Below are positions 13,678 to 26,351 of a stretch of DNA of 64,000 nt, piece by piece. The position numbers were made by a program, and so were the translations under genes. The stretch comes from Pseudoscleropodium purum. Lineage: Eukaryota > Streptophyta > Bryopsida > Hypnales > Brachytheciaceae. The notes under the pieces are model-generated. The model made no database searches and had not been told where the DNA came from. It saw only the letters and a program-made list of their open reading frames with translations. The DNA lies in contig OZ017798.1 of NCBI GenBank assembly GCA_963969395.1, positions 13,818,173 through 13,882,172 of the forward strand. The letters run 5' to 3'. Every line of letters starts with the position of its first letter. Position 1 is the first letter of the stretch.

Positions 13678-14490
13678 TAGTAAGCCCCTAATTCCCAAGC
13701 CTTTTCAAGTATGTTTTGACTATGAAAAAAGAGCATGGACTTATAGTCATCCCTAATGAACTAAATTGTGTGTTTTTTTTAATCTAATTGTATGGATGTT
13801 TAAAGAGCTTGTTTACTAGTATACACACCAATTTTGAGTGCAAAAATGGCACAAGAGTTGTGAGTTAATAACAAGAGAAATGTACATTTTCTATTTTTAG
13901 TATATTGTCCCTCCCTACAATGTTTCAAAAATATGCACTTAAAAGTTTTTTGGAATTGGAGGTGACATGAACAACTACAAATTGTTTTAGCACACTAAAA
14001 TGCACTTTCAAAAACTTAATTTCATATGAAAAGCTATTAAACTCATTACACAATCCATTTTGCAATTGTTGACATGCAATATTTTTTTATAATTATAAAT
14101 CACAAATAACTCCAAATCAACACTAGCTTGTTTAAATTTTCAATGGTGAAAATCATGAAAACATTTTATTCTTTCCATTGGGACCATTTTCAAAGCAAAT
14201 GGATAAGTACAAATTTTTAGATCTTAAATGAAGTGAAATTGTTCAAAATTGGAAAATGAAGTAAAATTAGCAAGCTTTATACTTCCACTAATGGGCATAT
14301 ATGACTTTGGAGACCTCTCAACAATCAATTATGTACCTTTTTCAGTGAAAAATGAAAATTTTCAACAGTTAATCCTAAAAATTGTCTTTTTTTTTTAAAA
14401 TGGTTAAACAAAATTAATTGCTTACACCAAAATGAGCTTGAAATTTTAGATTGACCATATATGATCGGTTGAGCATTTAGGGGTTAAAAA
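13678..14490. repeat. Possible degenerate TIR element
   Basis: The left end reads TAAGCCCCTAATTCCCAAGC and the right end GAGCATTTAGGGGTTAAAAA, which is a rough inverted match and resembles the ends of the repeat at 50,514-51,117. The interior is AT-rich with no protein. This could be an old member of the same family; the match is short. Confidence 0.3.
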
Positions 14491-17400
14491 CCATGGGCTT
14501 CTTTATTTAAAAAATTGAGTACCATGTTTACTAAATTGATAAAGACCATTATTTTGTGGAATGTTAATAACAAAGAATCAATACAATATAGTGCGACTTG
14601 TTTGAGAATAACAATTATGCAGTATTCTATTGCAATGTTACAGAGGTGGTGGGATTGATCATGTCTGATAGTTGATCACCAAAAGCATTGTTTTGCAAAA
14701 GGTAAGATAAGGTAGAGACACTTGAAAACCTCCACGTACCCAATGGCGTCCCTTTTTAGGAAGGGGAGTCATTTTAGAACATAAATGTAGACATACCAAA
14801 CAGAGCTTATTAGTTGTTGACCAACATGATGAGCCATGTATGATTCACCCAAATTTGCATTTTAGAATGACTCTCTCTAGAAAGGAACGTCATTAGATAT
14901 AAGGATGCCATTAGGTGCTTGTACCTTAATGTACTCTTATTTGCCTCTAAAATGCGGCAATCATGAATGGAAGGAGGAATGTTGTTGATGATAGACCTTG
15001 CCATCACACTCTTTTAGCATGACACACATGTTTTAGTACTTGTGAAAACCAAGCGGCTAACAACTGGCACTGGCAAAATTCTACGATATTTGGCATCAGA
15101 CAAATCTCCAGTCTAGTTTGCTCTGTGGAAAATGACTTTTTTTTTTTTTTTTTTCTGTCTACAGGGAGGCACATGCCTTAGTATTGCATATGTGTGAGTA
15201 CTTCCAATGAATCATACACAATTGCCTTCCATATTTGATACTATGTGCAAAGCAATTTTTCATGCATTTTTTCAAGCATTTCCTATCAGTTAGCTACTAC
15301 CTGATTTGCACCAAACTTACTACCTACCTGGCAAGGTCAACGCTCCAATTTCCAGAGTCAAACCTCTTGATGTTCACATCAACTAGCATTTTCCTTAATT
15401 CCAGGTTTTTTTTTCTAACAAGATGTGTCGTAATCCACTAGATCCTATGGTTACTTCTTCCATTGTGATTGAACAACAGTTTTGAAGATTTGTTCTCCAA
15501 AATTTATGCACCTCTCAAACTGATTTCCATTTCTTCAATGAGTCCCGATGCTCTATTGCTCTAGGGTTAATATTAAGTGTGCTACATCTTTTGTTGCAAA
15601 TCCACAAGATGGATAATTGAATAAATGCAGAAGTATTAATATGAAAAATGGAAAATTTATGGAAGTTTTTCTCTCACAGTGAAAAGTTGAGTTCACATTA
15701 ATTTTCCAACTATTGTAGCTCTATTGCAGGGTGGTATTTACATTTTGTACACATTGATGGACTGGGTACTTTTTTTTTGACAGAATGAGTTCATAGCAGT
15801 TGGAAATTGTTGCAAGGCATGCAGTGAGGTACTTACATTCAACTACAAATTGACTGGGAATTGAAGTCATACCGTAAATATGTTACTTCAGTACCAAATT
15901 GCTGAACACAGGGATCCTTTAATTAACCTTCAAACTGAATTTGACGCCAAATACAAGATCACCAGCTTCACACTACATTTGGTTTTCATCAGAATCACAG
16001 TGGCCACATTGCTGAAGTTGTTTATTCTATGACAGCTGCAGCTTGCAACACAGTCCACCTCATGGTGTTCATTCCACATCAGCTTCATCAAGGACACCAC
16101 AGCCTTTTTTTTTCCAAAGAATGACAAAGGATCCTTCTAAGTGGGATAGAAGCGTAACTTTTCATTTTTAGAATTTTGTTGTGAAAAGGGAAGGTCTTGT
16201 ATAATAGTTTGACTTCCCAAGAGTGCTTTCGCATTTTTTTAAGCCAATGATTCACATTGAACTCAAAAGGATCATTTCTATGGTGACCAACTTATCCTTT
16301 GAAGGGGTAAGGATGAAGAAGTGCTTGTGTCATCACCCAAGAGTCAAAAATTTGTGATCATGTGACCAACCACTTCCCTTCTGCAACTATTTTGCTACTC
16401 CATCAAATTAAACCTCGAATTGAATGCTTTATACAATATGCTATTGTCACAAAGTACTCCTTTGGACATTGTCTAGCAGTTGTATTTATGTGGACGTTGT
16501 AGTGGACAACATTGTTTTCTAGTGAATTTTGTTGTTGGAAAGAGCATTGACTTCAAATTAAAAGAGTATATATAATATCCAATCAACAAAGTAGGATATA
16601 ATTTAACTTTCATACTTATTCTTATGTAATTTTTGTTTGTAACGAAAAATATTTGTGCCATTCAAAGCTTGTTGTCCATAGTCTTTGAAAACTTGCTCAA
16701 TAATTCTTCTATCATCTTGCCTTCATAATTGTTTTCTCTTATTAAGCCTTAAAATCCTAGCTATTATTAAACTTGCCAAATACTAGTACACCATTAGACA
16801 ATGCACCATCTAGCACTTAACCCTATACCTAAAATCTCTACCTACATAGACTAGGTTCCTTCAATCTATAGGTTTTGCATACCATAATTAGAATTCAAAG
16901 TTGACATTAGTATGAGAAAATCAATTTTTCACATCTTCTTTCAAAAGCTATAACTAGTTAAGTGATGACATATTGTACTTTTTGATCAATTATTGCCAAT
17001 CCTTATATATCTTTATAAACATTTTATTATTATTATTCTTATTATTTGATTTAGATTTAAATGTAGTAGAAAATAAAAATAATGATAACAATGACAAACC
17101 ATTGGTGAATATCCTTTGAACTTGAATGCGGAACCTATAATATCAAAATCTACCATTGCATGCTTAACTTTCTAATTTCAACTAGGCTTAAATATATATA
17201 TATATATTTTTTTCAAAATTTGATGAATTTCTTATATAATTTCAAATATGAAGGATGATAACTAAATTTTATTTTATCTAGTTTTTAACCAAGTGAAATT
17301 TTACTACTTGTATGGTGTAATATATCTTATTTTTGTTTATAAATTTTTCAAAATTACTCATGATTCCAAAATCACCTAAATTGAACTTGTAGTAAATTGA

Positions 17401-18118
17401 ATATAGGACATATATTAGTAATAAAGTTTTAATATATTCTAGTCAATTAAGGACTCAAATAATAATAAAAATCATTATGCAAAATATTCAATTAATTTTT
17501 ATTGTCTTTAGTAACCCATGTATAATCATTGTGATAATTTGGGCACTTAGTGACAAATCTGCCAATTAATTAATTGGCAATCATAATGTATTTGTAAAAT
17601 TCATTTTGTACCCCCTGATACTTATATTTTTTGGAAGTTAATGTCATTACAATCAATACGGGCTATCGGCACTGTATCTTGTATCAATACCCACATTTGT
17701 ATATCAATATATAGAATATTTATGTACATACCATATACCATGTTTCCATATATTCTATACTCCTATAAATATATTGTATATCATATACTATATGTTGTAA
17801 GTAACGTATTTGAGATTGGCAATGGAGAGTCAATCAAAATATTTTTTTGTACAATTCAAATCAATGTCATAGAAAGGGTTTTTTAATTTTTTTAAGCACA
17901 TTGATGGTCCCAGATTTTGTGAGTTGAAGGTGGTAGGTAATGACATGTGTTTGCATCTTTTGGGTGTATACTAACCCATGCATTGATATCTTACCTTCAT
18001 CAATGCATCTTTACTAATTTTTTAAAAATTATATCCAAATTTTAGTATTAATATTGAAAAAATTGACCTTTGGATACTTCATCAATTGAAAATTGCATGA
18101 AAATTGAACCATTGTTAT
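14491..18118. other. AT-rich intergenic DNA with a poly(T) tract
   Basis: Contains short open frames only (for example 14,810-15,007 minus and 15,930-16,127 minus, 65 codons each, no recognised motif). A long T run lies near 15,138-15,157 and a TA microsatellite near 17,192-17,206. From 17,690 to 17,810 is a TATA/CATA-rich low-complexity stretch that produces the open frame 17,641-17,886. Confidence 0.45.
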
Positions 18119-18853
18119 TTAACCCCTATAGGCCCAAAAAATCATTTTCTAATCATTGCCCATTTTTGACAAGTTGTCCATACAAAAAATATATCTTTTC
18201 ATCAATAGTTCACTAGGTTGCCTTTCCTTGGCTACAAATAATTCTTGATTTGGACAAAAACTTTGCCTTGGGAGCTTTTTTATCTCAAAAATTTGAGGAA
18301 AGTTCACTTAGTCAATTAGTCTTAGAAAAGAAATCTAGCCAATGGAGGTCATCTCAAAAAGAAATATTCTACAGGTAGTACAGATCAGTGAGGACTAATT
18401 GGTTAGAGTAAATAGTTGATGAATATAGTTAAGTGAAATTTACAAATTCCTTGTGTACCTTAATTGATTACAAGTCTATAAAAATAATCTTTTTATTGCT
18501 CCAATTCTTGTAAAACTTAGCATGTATGTTCTCAACTAATCTAATTGCATATGGTAGAAAAAAAACTTTTCCATTGTGAATTTTTTGGCATATGGCACCC
18601 CAGAGTCATTCTACCTAGAAAAACAATTGTTTTTATTTTCATAGAATAAAATTTGATTGTAAAGATCTCAAAGTTTGTATGGTCAAATTCTTTGAAAATT
18701 AGAAGATATATTCTAATTTGATAGTAGTGATCAGATCCTATGATTAGATTTTCAAAAAATGATTTTTAAAACAATTATTCATAGCTTTTGAAAATCGGTA
18801 GTTTAGAGGTGATTTAGATGGTAGGATCTCTTTAAGCATGTAGAGGTTAATTG
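18119..18853. repeat. Possible degenerate TIR element
   Basis: Left end TTTAACCCCTATAGGCCCAA; right end near GCATGTAGAGGTTAATTG, a weak inverted match of the TTAACCCCTAA type seen at 50,514-51,117. There is no coding content. It is listed because the same terminal motif recurs several times in the window. Confidence 0.28.
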
Positions 18854-20406
18854 AACTCTAAGGATTTCAACATTTATATCAAACTCAACAAACTTTGAAA
18901 TGAAATTGATTTTTTGGAGTCATTCTATTCACTTCAAGAGACACAAGTTTCATGGATTTGTACTAATTGGAAGTGGTATTAAAAACACAATCAACTTTTG
19001 GAATTGTGATTTTTGAAATAATTAAAATTAGAAAAATACAAAAGAATATTTCAGAAACTTAGGAATAGAACTTTTTTATGAAAAAAAATTCAAAATTATA
19101 CAAAAAACAAGTTGATGGAAATTTTCAAGAAATTAATTGCTTTGAAGTGTTTACTTTTTTTTTAAATTTTTTTATAAAAATTCTAAAAGTATTAAATAAT
19201 AAAATATAAATGAAAAAGTCATTTCAAAGGTTTTGTTGATATTATTTTTACAAGAAACCTTTTTTTTTTTTAATCAATATCTGGAAATTTGTATAGAAAG
19301 TGAAGCATGATTTGTAAATGTTCACAATATGGAGAATTAATTATTTTTGTCCTTTCCTTTGAGAGGGTTATAATTTTAGTAGAAAAGATTCTTTGGTTTA
19401 TAGAAGGTGATTTAAAAATATTGTATTTGAAATTTAGAACTTCATGTTGTCAAGACCAATTGAAAGTTTTTACTCTAAGTTTCAAGTATTCTCATGTATA
19501 ATTATACAACCAACATCCATAAAAAAAATGGGTCAAAAAGTGAAACAACAATAACAACAATATTTTTTGGCACTTAGAGCAAAAAATCTTTAGTGGATAG
19601 ATTTGTAGACAAAGCTACCCTATTTTCATACTTGATTTAATATTAATCTTCTTATATTATACACAAAACAATGCTACACTTGGTTGTCAAGGTCAATATC
19701 TTCCACCAAATATTTAATTTATCCCCCCATAAAAGGAAGTTCAATGTAATCTAAAAATAGAAATATTCCTTGAAATTGATTTTTATTATACAAAGTTCAT
19801 CAAATAATTTGACATCCATTTTTAGAAATATTTATTGCTAGCCTAAGCCTCCAAAATTAGTATATAGGATTAAGCATGAATTGGATATATAGGATTGAGC
19901 CTGAGTTGGGTCAATATTTTTGTTGAACTTGATTTAGGCTCCAAATCCCACTTTCTTAGTACCAAATTTTTTTAATAGTGTTGTCATCTACAGGAAGTGA
20001 ATGAATTCATAATGTCAATATTTATAAATTTTTTGAACTTGTGAAATTGCAATCAATATGAGATTAACAACCATATTCCTTATCCTAAATTTTATAACTA
20101 TATATTGTATTGTATCAATATTCCATATGTATTTTGCCTTTTGTACCTTCATCAAAGTTTTTTATTTTTGTTTTTTGGGGGTGGGTAGAAAAATTGGGTG
20201 TTTTATTTATTTACATATTTTTTATTTTTGATGGTGGTTAATTAATTGATAAGATTTGGGGATGTTTCTTTTCAAGGGATAGTTACATCCAATAATTTGC
20301 CCAAAATAAATTTTTACAATACTTTGTGTAGGGTTCAATCAATTTCATACCAATCATTTATTAGATGATGTAGAATAATATGTATAAGTGAGATATTTGA
20401 TATTAA
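18854..20406. other. AT-rich intergenic DNA
   Basis: No gene supported. The 64-codon open frame at 19,307-19,501 has no recognisable motif. Poly(T) and poly(A) runs are common. Confidence 0.45.
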
Positions 20407-20905
20407 ATTAACTCCTAAATGCCCGTGAACTTTATGGGGCTTCATAAAGTTTGTTCAAAACTAAACAAGAAGACCAAATTTTGATAAGATTTATAAATTA
20501 AAAAAAAATTGTAACCATAAAAATTCAAACTAGGTGTGTTATAGACCATATAAGAAAAGAAAAACACAATAATATCACTTATGAATTGAAAGGTTGTAGT
20601 GTTTGATCAAGAGGAATTTAAAATCATGAAAATTGATTTGAAGTTTTTATATCCACCTTTTTTTTCATGTCAAATTTAAAATTGAGGTCATGAAATAAAT
20701 GTGAAGTTAAGGGATATAACATGCATAACCATAATCAATTTACAACTTCTCAAAAACTACTCTATAATTTTTTTAAATGAATTTCTAATGTGATATTTTC
20801 TTCAAGATTTTAGTATATTTGAGCTCATCTAAGAGCGTTTAAAAAAATTTAGATCTGTAATGAATACCTTTGCACAAAGTCTTCAATAGAAAAATCATAA
20901 GATTT
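20407..20905. repeat. Second copy of the repeat found at 50,514-51,117
   Basis: Begins ATTAACTCCTAAATGCCCGT and continues with sequence that aligns through most of its length with 50,514-51,000. Landmarks include TTGTAACCATAAAAATTCAA, CACAATAATATCACTTATGA, ATAACCATAATCAATTTACA and CCTTTGCACAAAGTCTTCAA, each with a close counterpart in the other copy. The right terminal repeat is not recognisable, so this copy is truncated or more diverged. Confidence 0.7.
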
Positions 20906-21640
20906 TTTTTTTCCAAAATTGAATTTTTCATGCACATAATATATTTTAAAGGACATTTACTAAAATATTATTCATAAAAATAACACTTTGACAAATTTTA
21001 ATTAGATTTAGAATTTAGTCAACACCAAAATATGGTATAGGAATTGATCATCAATATGATTCACATATAATTCCTTCCTAGGAATTGATAGAAAGACAAG
21101 AATAAGTCTTTCTATTGTCTACAATAAAAAGCTATGAATTTGCTTTGCGTACCTTTTTCATATTTTTGTTGACTTACACACACACACATCTTTGTAATTA
21201 GAATATGACATGTTATATAAAGGGATGTATTATACGTGGAGGACTGATTTAGTACTTAAGTGCCAGAAATTGAATTTCTGTGTCAAATTTTTAGGGTTCC
21301 ACATCACCTCACACCATTTACAAAATGACATGTGACACGTTTTTACAATGACTTAATTTATGCCGAATCTGACCTTGACGTAGGATATATTAAAAATTTG
21401 CTTAACAACAATTTTTTAATGTTGTACTTGACCGCCACATGAGTTATCTGCCAAGAAACCCATAAATAAATTCTGAAAGCCACAACCAAGGGATAGCAAA
21501 AAGACCTTCAAAACCTTATTTGGCAATGTGAACTCCAGTTAACTTATGCCCCTCCATGATAGGACGGGGGAAAGCCAAAAACTAGTGGACTCAAATTTGT
21601 CAAAGAAGGCTGGCAGCCAGGTTGGCGGAGTATAACGAGA
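20906..21640. other. AT-rich spacer and likely upstream region of the TOM9-like gene
   Basis: No open frame of interest. A short CA run lies near 21,176-21,188. Composition shifts from strongly AT-rich to balanced after about 21,450, consistent with approach to the promoter and leader of the gene at 22,132. I cannot place a transcription start. Confidence 0.4.
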
Positions 21641-22131
21641 ACTAATATTTGAAATAGACAACCCACAATTACACAAGCGCATTTCCAGTGCAAGAATGTG
21701 AAAGAGCACCTGAGGAATTCAAAGGGAACTCAAAGGAAACTCAAAGAGAACGAGTAGGGAACGAAAGTGAATACACGAGAACGCAGGAGAACGCAGAGGG
21801 AACCTGAATTTCCAGTGCAATGAATTGAAAGACGGGGAACAGACCTTGAGAACTCTACGGGAACTCTAAGGGAACGAATTGGAGAACTCCGTCTTCCCCA
21901 TCAGGCCCGCTAGACCTCTCTTATTGACCTCCAAAGAGCGCGGAGCAGTTGTCTCGCGTTCATGCTAGATCGACTCGGCGTCGCTCTGCGTTTTGGCGCT
22001 TGACGCCTTGGTTCCCATGTCTTCTTGATCCTAGCGAGGTGCTTCTCACTCGCGGAGGTAGAAAATCGACGAAGAACGAGTCAGTCTTGCACTAGATCGA
22101 AACGAGCCATTGTTTCTCGCGTTTGGAGACC
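21641..22131 (+). promoter_or_regulatory. Purine-rich leader with repeated GAAC units before the TOM9-like gene
   Basis: Balanced base composition and no long open frame; probably promoter and 5' untranslated leader. Between about 21,718 and 21,890 the motif GGGAAC/GAGAAC recurs roughly a dozen times at irregular spacing (for example GGGAACTCAAAGGAAACTCA and AGAACGCAGGAGAACGCAGA), giving a purine-biased plus strand. Function unknown. Confidence 0.45.
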
Positions 22132-22401
22132 ATGGCGGCCATCGCAGTGGACAGCGAGAAGAGCTGGGGCCATTTCGTGAGCGTCAGTCTGCCCTCGGGG
22201 TCCGGGTACGTGGAGAAAGCGCGCAAGGCGGCTTTCAGCACGCTGCAGTTCAGTCAAAGCCTGTTGCGGAGCACAGGGCAAGCGGCATGGAGCACCGGGA
22301 CTTCGTTACTTGTTTACGTAAGAAGAAGCAAAGCTGACCGGGATGCGCACGTTGTGGACCTTGAAGGCGGACCACCTTCGACTCCGAAATCGCGCTCTTA
22401 A
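22132..22401 (+). CDS. TOM22/TOM9-like mitochondrial import receptor subunit
   Basis: A single-exon frame of 89 aa. Plant TOM9 proteins are short forms of TOM22, a tail-anchored core subunit of the outer-membrane TOM complex that passes preproteins to the TOM40 pore. The diagnostic block is present: EKARKAAFSTLQFSQSLLRS then TGQAAWSTGTSLLVYV (residues 28-63), matching the plant pattern of a basic helix, LL-(R/K)-STG-(K/R)-AAW and a membrane segment; the trailing DRDAHVVDLEGG matches the intermembrane DREQQ-x2-DLE region. Oddity: the usual hydrophobic stretch is shortened and followed by Arg-Arg-Ser-Lys, so the anchor looks weak. A GTAAGA donor-like site at 22,318 leaves open a spliced alternative. 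The start is the ATG in ACCATGGCGG; the longer open frame upstream has no ATG. Composition and codon use look like a real gene. Confidence 0.62.
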   Translation: MAAIAVDSEKSWGHFVSVSLPSGSGYVEKARKAAFSTLQFSQSLLRSTGQAAWSTGTSLLVYVRRSKADRDAHVVDLEGGPPSTPKSRS

Positions 22402-24240
22402 GAACTTTCTTTCTCTTTATTTTCTTGGCAATCTTTTTTTTCCCCCTGATTCTTAAGCATTACTGTGAAGAGCGAGGCTTGCGAGGTGGTGATGACTGCT
22501 GCTTTCGTAGATAAATTTCTAGTGGCAGACGACGCAAGCTGTGTACTATGGACACGATCTTGTACATGACCTATGTTAGTTTGATCTACTGGCTCTGCAC
22601 AGTTCTGCTCTATTTTATGCAGAGTTTTGATGGCCTTCATTTGTAACGGCCGCAGAATAACCATGCATTGAATTATTGAGCTGGCGTGAGCATGGTGATG
22701 TATACTCGATTCTTTGGATCTTGGTTGTGGAAAATGTATCCGAGTTTATTTGATACCCTTCGTCTCTATGTATTCCGAAATGTAAGGAAATGGTAGAAAT
22801 GAGACAATCTTCTCTACTCGTTGAGCATCTGCTTTCTGCAGTAACCTTTCTTCACTCTGCTTTTTAAGAGGATTAATTAGGAAATGGAAGTACTGTTGTA
22901 GATGTATGTTCTCCTGATGTCTGTTTCTGTATTGTTCTGGGTGATACGATTGCATTTGAACAGTTGTAGAACTGGTTGACAGGCTTGGTGTTATTGCAAT
23001 GCAGCTTGCTTGTTCAGAAAAGTGGCTTCTTCTCATAATGTGTGTATACCCGATACCGATACTGAACCTAAAACTGTATCACTGGCATACACTTGAGGTC
23101 CCTAAATGTATGGCTGCAGTACACATTGTGTTAGTTTCAGTACAGGTTCAGGTTTGCCTCAGGATATCAGGTAACAGGTTCAGAAATCGCCCACCTAAGA
23201 ACTGAAACTAAATTTTGGACAGGTGAAACGTCTTGAATTATTTTTCAGTAAATTTTCCTTAAAAGATAAAAGGAATTGGCATCTAACACAAGTTGTTTCA
23301 TATTTTTTGGAGCTTTCTGAAATTAGTTATGAAATTTTGAAGTTGAAGTGGCATAGGACCGTCTGAAATCGCCCACCCCCTAAAATGTACACTGTTTGTA
23401 TATTGCTGAAGGCTCTACAAAGGAAGGTTAAGCAATTTGATTGTTATATTGATTCTTGCTTGCAGGTTTTGTGATACTGTATTAGAGTCATATGTTCGTA
23501 TGACCGCGAGAGATGCCATTCGTTCACCGTAGAGTACTAAGGAGACTTTGAGGCTTGGTCACGAGGAATGTATGCGCATAATATGACATGAAAATTGTGA
23601 TTCATGAGTGTCAGGTAGGTGACTAGCTTGTTGAATGACTTGAGAGCGAATCCTACAAAGGTGGAAAAGAAAAGAGATTCTACAAAGTGGTAGGTGGGGT
23701 CTTTCACTTTCTCCTCACTGGACAAGGAAATTCCCAACACTTTGATGTGGGTGCTAGCAACCTTACAAACCAGTAAATTATTCACTGGAATCTTAACCCA
23801 TTTTTGGAATTGTCACACACGATCGTAGAAAAAGTGTAACTTATAATTGTACTCTGCAATTTATGTGTACAGGAAAGATACTTTACCGAGGTCTGACAAG
23901 CATGATTATGTGTACAATAATAAGTTACTCTTTTTCTGATTGGATGGCATCCACATGTCAAGTTCTGAAAATCCGTGTAAGAAGCCCAATCTCTGCTGCA
24001 GTGTAATTAGAGGATTGAGTGTAAACAGAGTAAGGTAAGAGCATTCACTGCTCTTGGCGAGCCTGGGCATCTTCCTTGCATTGCACATGGGCTCAAGGTT
24101 ATTGGAGCTCTTTTGAAGAATGCTCTGTGCATGATGTCTTCCTTATAATTCTAAAACCGTGAAAGACATGAGTTTTGTAAATTCAAAACTCAATCTGCAA
24201 TGAAATTCATTCTCAATTGTGCCCGAATAAACAAGACGAA
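22402..24240 (+). other. 3' region downstream of the TOM9-like gene
   Basis: Moderately complex, T-rich DNA that looks like a 3' untranslated region followed by unique intergenic sequence. Several small open frames exist on both strands (22,398-22,664 minus, 22,746-23,036 minus, 22,999-23,205 plus, 23,537-23,785 minus), but none shows a family motif or a consistent start. No terminator or poly(A) site can be fixed. Confidence 0.4.
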
Positions 24241-24383
24241 GAAAGAAAGAAGAGAAATATGTCTAGAAATCCCCGGATTCAAATGCAAGGATCGGAAACA
24301 CAGATAGTGCATGACCTGTGAGCTGCTAAATCAATGCAACACAGATACAGTAACTTGCTTTCAACTGTGACACTGGTGCAGCA

Positions 24384-24599
24384 GTGATCGTCATGAGTTC
24401 CCGCACATCGGGAATAACAAACTCAAGCACCGACTACAGGAGCGGGGAAGTCATCGGAGAAGTGGGAAACCATCTCAGCGCGAGTAGATTGCGTGGGAAT
24501 TTTGTCAGTGTTGACTGGTTTTCGTGGATTCTAGCATGCCTCGTCTTGGTCGTGGAGACTCGAGATGTGGGAGTTCAGTTTTTTTTCAATTGGATATGA
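24384..24599 (+). CDS. Hypothetical 71-aa ORF
   Basis: A short frame with a polar, Ser/Thr-rich N-terminal half and a hydrophobic C-terminal stretch (WFSWILACLVLVVE) that could be one membrane segment. The surroundings are of coding-like composition. I recognise no family, the first in-frame ATG is at codon 4, and it may be chance or part of a longer transcript. Confidence 0.15.
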   Translation: MIVMSSRTSGITNSSTDYRSGEVIGEVGNHLSASRLRGNFVSVDWFSWILACLVLVVETRDVGVQFFFNWI

Positions 24600-26351
24600 G
24601 TTCTGGTATGATTTAATAGCGTTTCCTGGTTAAGAATAAATTTCTTTCCGTGTTCGGTTGGATTGAATGTGGCTTTGCTGCAAAAGATTTTTTGGTACAG
24701 TGTGTATCACCTACTTTATAAGAACCCAAAAGCACTTATTGGAGGTCAAACTAGTGTGCAAGGACTCCCCTTTTTGCACAAAATTTCAAGAATAAACATT
24801 TGCATTTCTGTCCTAAATGGTAGGATTCTTTGTCATCCATTTGACCACTTTGGACCATAGCATTCTTATAAGGTTAAATCTATGGTGGATGGAATAGATC
24901 ATTGAATAATAGAGTGTGTTGCCTTACAAGGCTATTTTTTGACAAGGTCAACCTAGTCTGACTTCAAGTATAACATTAATATTAATCAACATTGGGAAGT
25001 CCTTTTTGCTCCCCCAAAGTGGGAGTCCTCAGGATGGCAACTTCCCAACTAGTCAATGGTTCTTTGCGGATTCAACTAAATTCACTCCCAATGATTTGGA
25101 AAGAGATTATCCCAATTTCTAAAGAGGAATGATTTATGGTGGCTAACAATGTTATGAGTTAGCCCAATCCAATACCGGCACCATGTGGGTACTATAGTGG
25201 CTTGAAGTACTCCACTAATGAGAGGGATGAGGTTGCTAATGACTTGGAATAAAAATTTCAGAAATGGAGCCATCCCTGAATATGTCCCCTTGGGTGCCAA
25301 AACTTGAATATTTTGAATTCAAACCAAATAATTTTTCAATGCAATATAAATATATAAATATCTATATATGCCCTTTTGTGAAAATTTGCAATCCTATGGT
25401 TGTTTTCATATCATCTTAAATAACATCTATAATTCAAACAAATATAATATATTAATGTCTTTACAAACACACATCTTGGATTAAAAAAGATTGTAGCCTC
25501 CAAAATAGCTTTGAAGTTGTACACAAATTAAAATAATTTGCATTAATTGTGTAATGGGATAAATATCTTCAAATCTATTCAAAATAGATGCAATAACATT
25601 TCAAATTGCCACCTACATATCATTTGTGATAACAAATGAGGTCTCAAGTCTTTGAATAATTAAGAATCTTCAAATTCCATTCAAATTCAAATTATTATTC
25701 ATTTCTATACATATTTATTTTTTGAAGTTTACATACATCAAATTTTCATAATACAAACAAGAAGATCTTCAATGATCAATACAATAACATGCAATGAAGT
25801 TTTGAAGTTATTTTTGTTCTAAAAAAGAAGTTGACTAACAATTTTGAAAAGGATTTTGATAACCAATCATGCAAATAGTTGAGTCTAAATGGGTGGTTAG
25901 CTTTCAAAATCCAAACCATCATTGCTTTTTGTTTCAATTTTTTTAGGATTATAGTACATACAAGATACTAGAACATTTGTGTTGTCTCACTTGGATTTTG
26001 TCCACTCATTTTCAAGGTATGGCGCATAGAGTGAAATTGAACAAAACATAGACTCAATTTTTAGAGTCAATGTACACCTCATTATAACTTGTTTGTACAA
26101 CCAATCCCACTACCAAATACTTGCCTAAAATGTACAACTTCTACTTATGAGAATTTAAGGACAATTTGGGTTACTCCTATTTTTTTGCACTTTGAATTTC
26201 TTTTGTATTATTTATCAACTTGTGTACAAAAAATGCATACTAAAAGAATCTAGAGTCCTTTTTTGACTCCTTGTAAGATACAACAAAAAATTGAAGAGCT
26301 TAATAATAGGAGCCATGCTCAAAAGCTCAATAAATGGCAAATTTCATTAAA
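24600..26351. other. Intergenic DNA without recognisable features
   Basis: Small open frames only (24,663-24,860 plus and 25,082-25,300 minus, 65-72 codons), with no motif. AT content rises after about 25,300. Confidence 0.45.
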
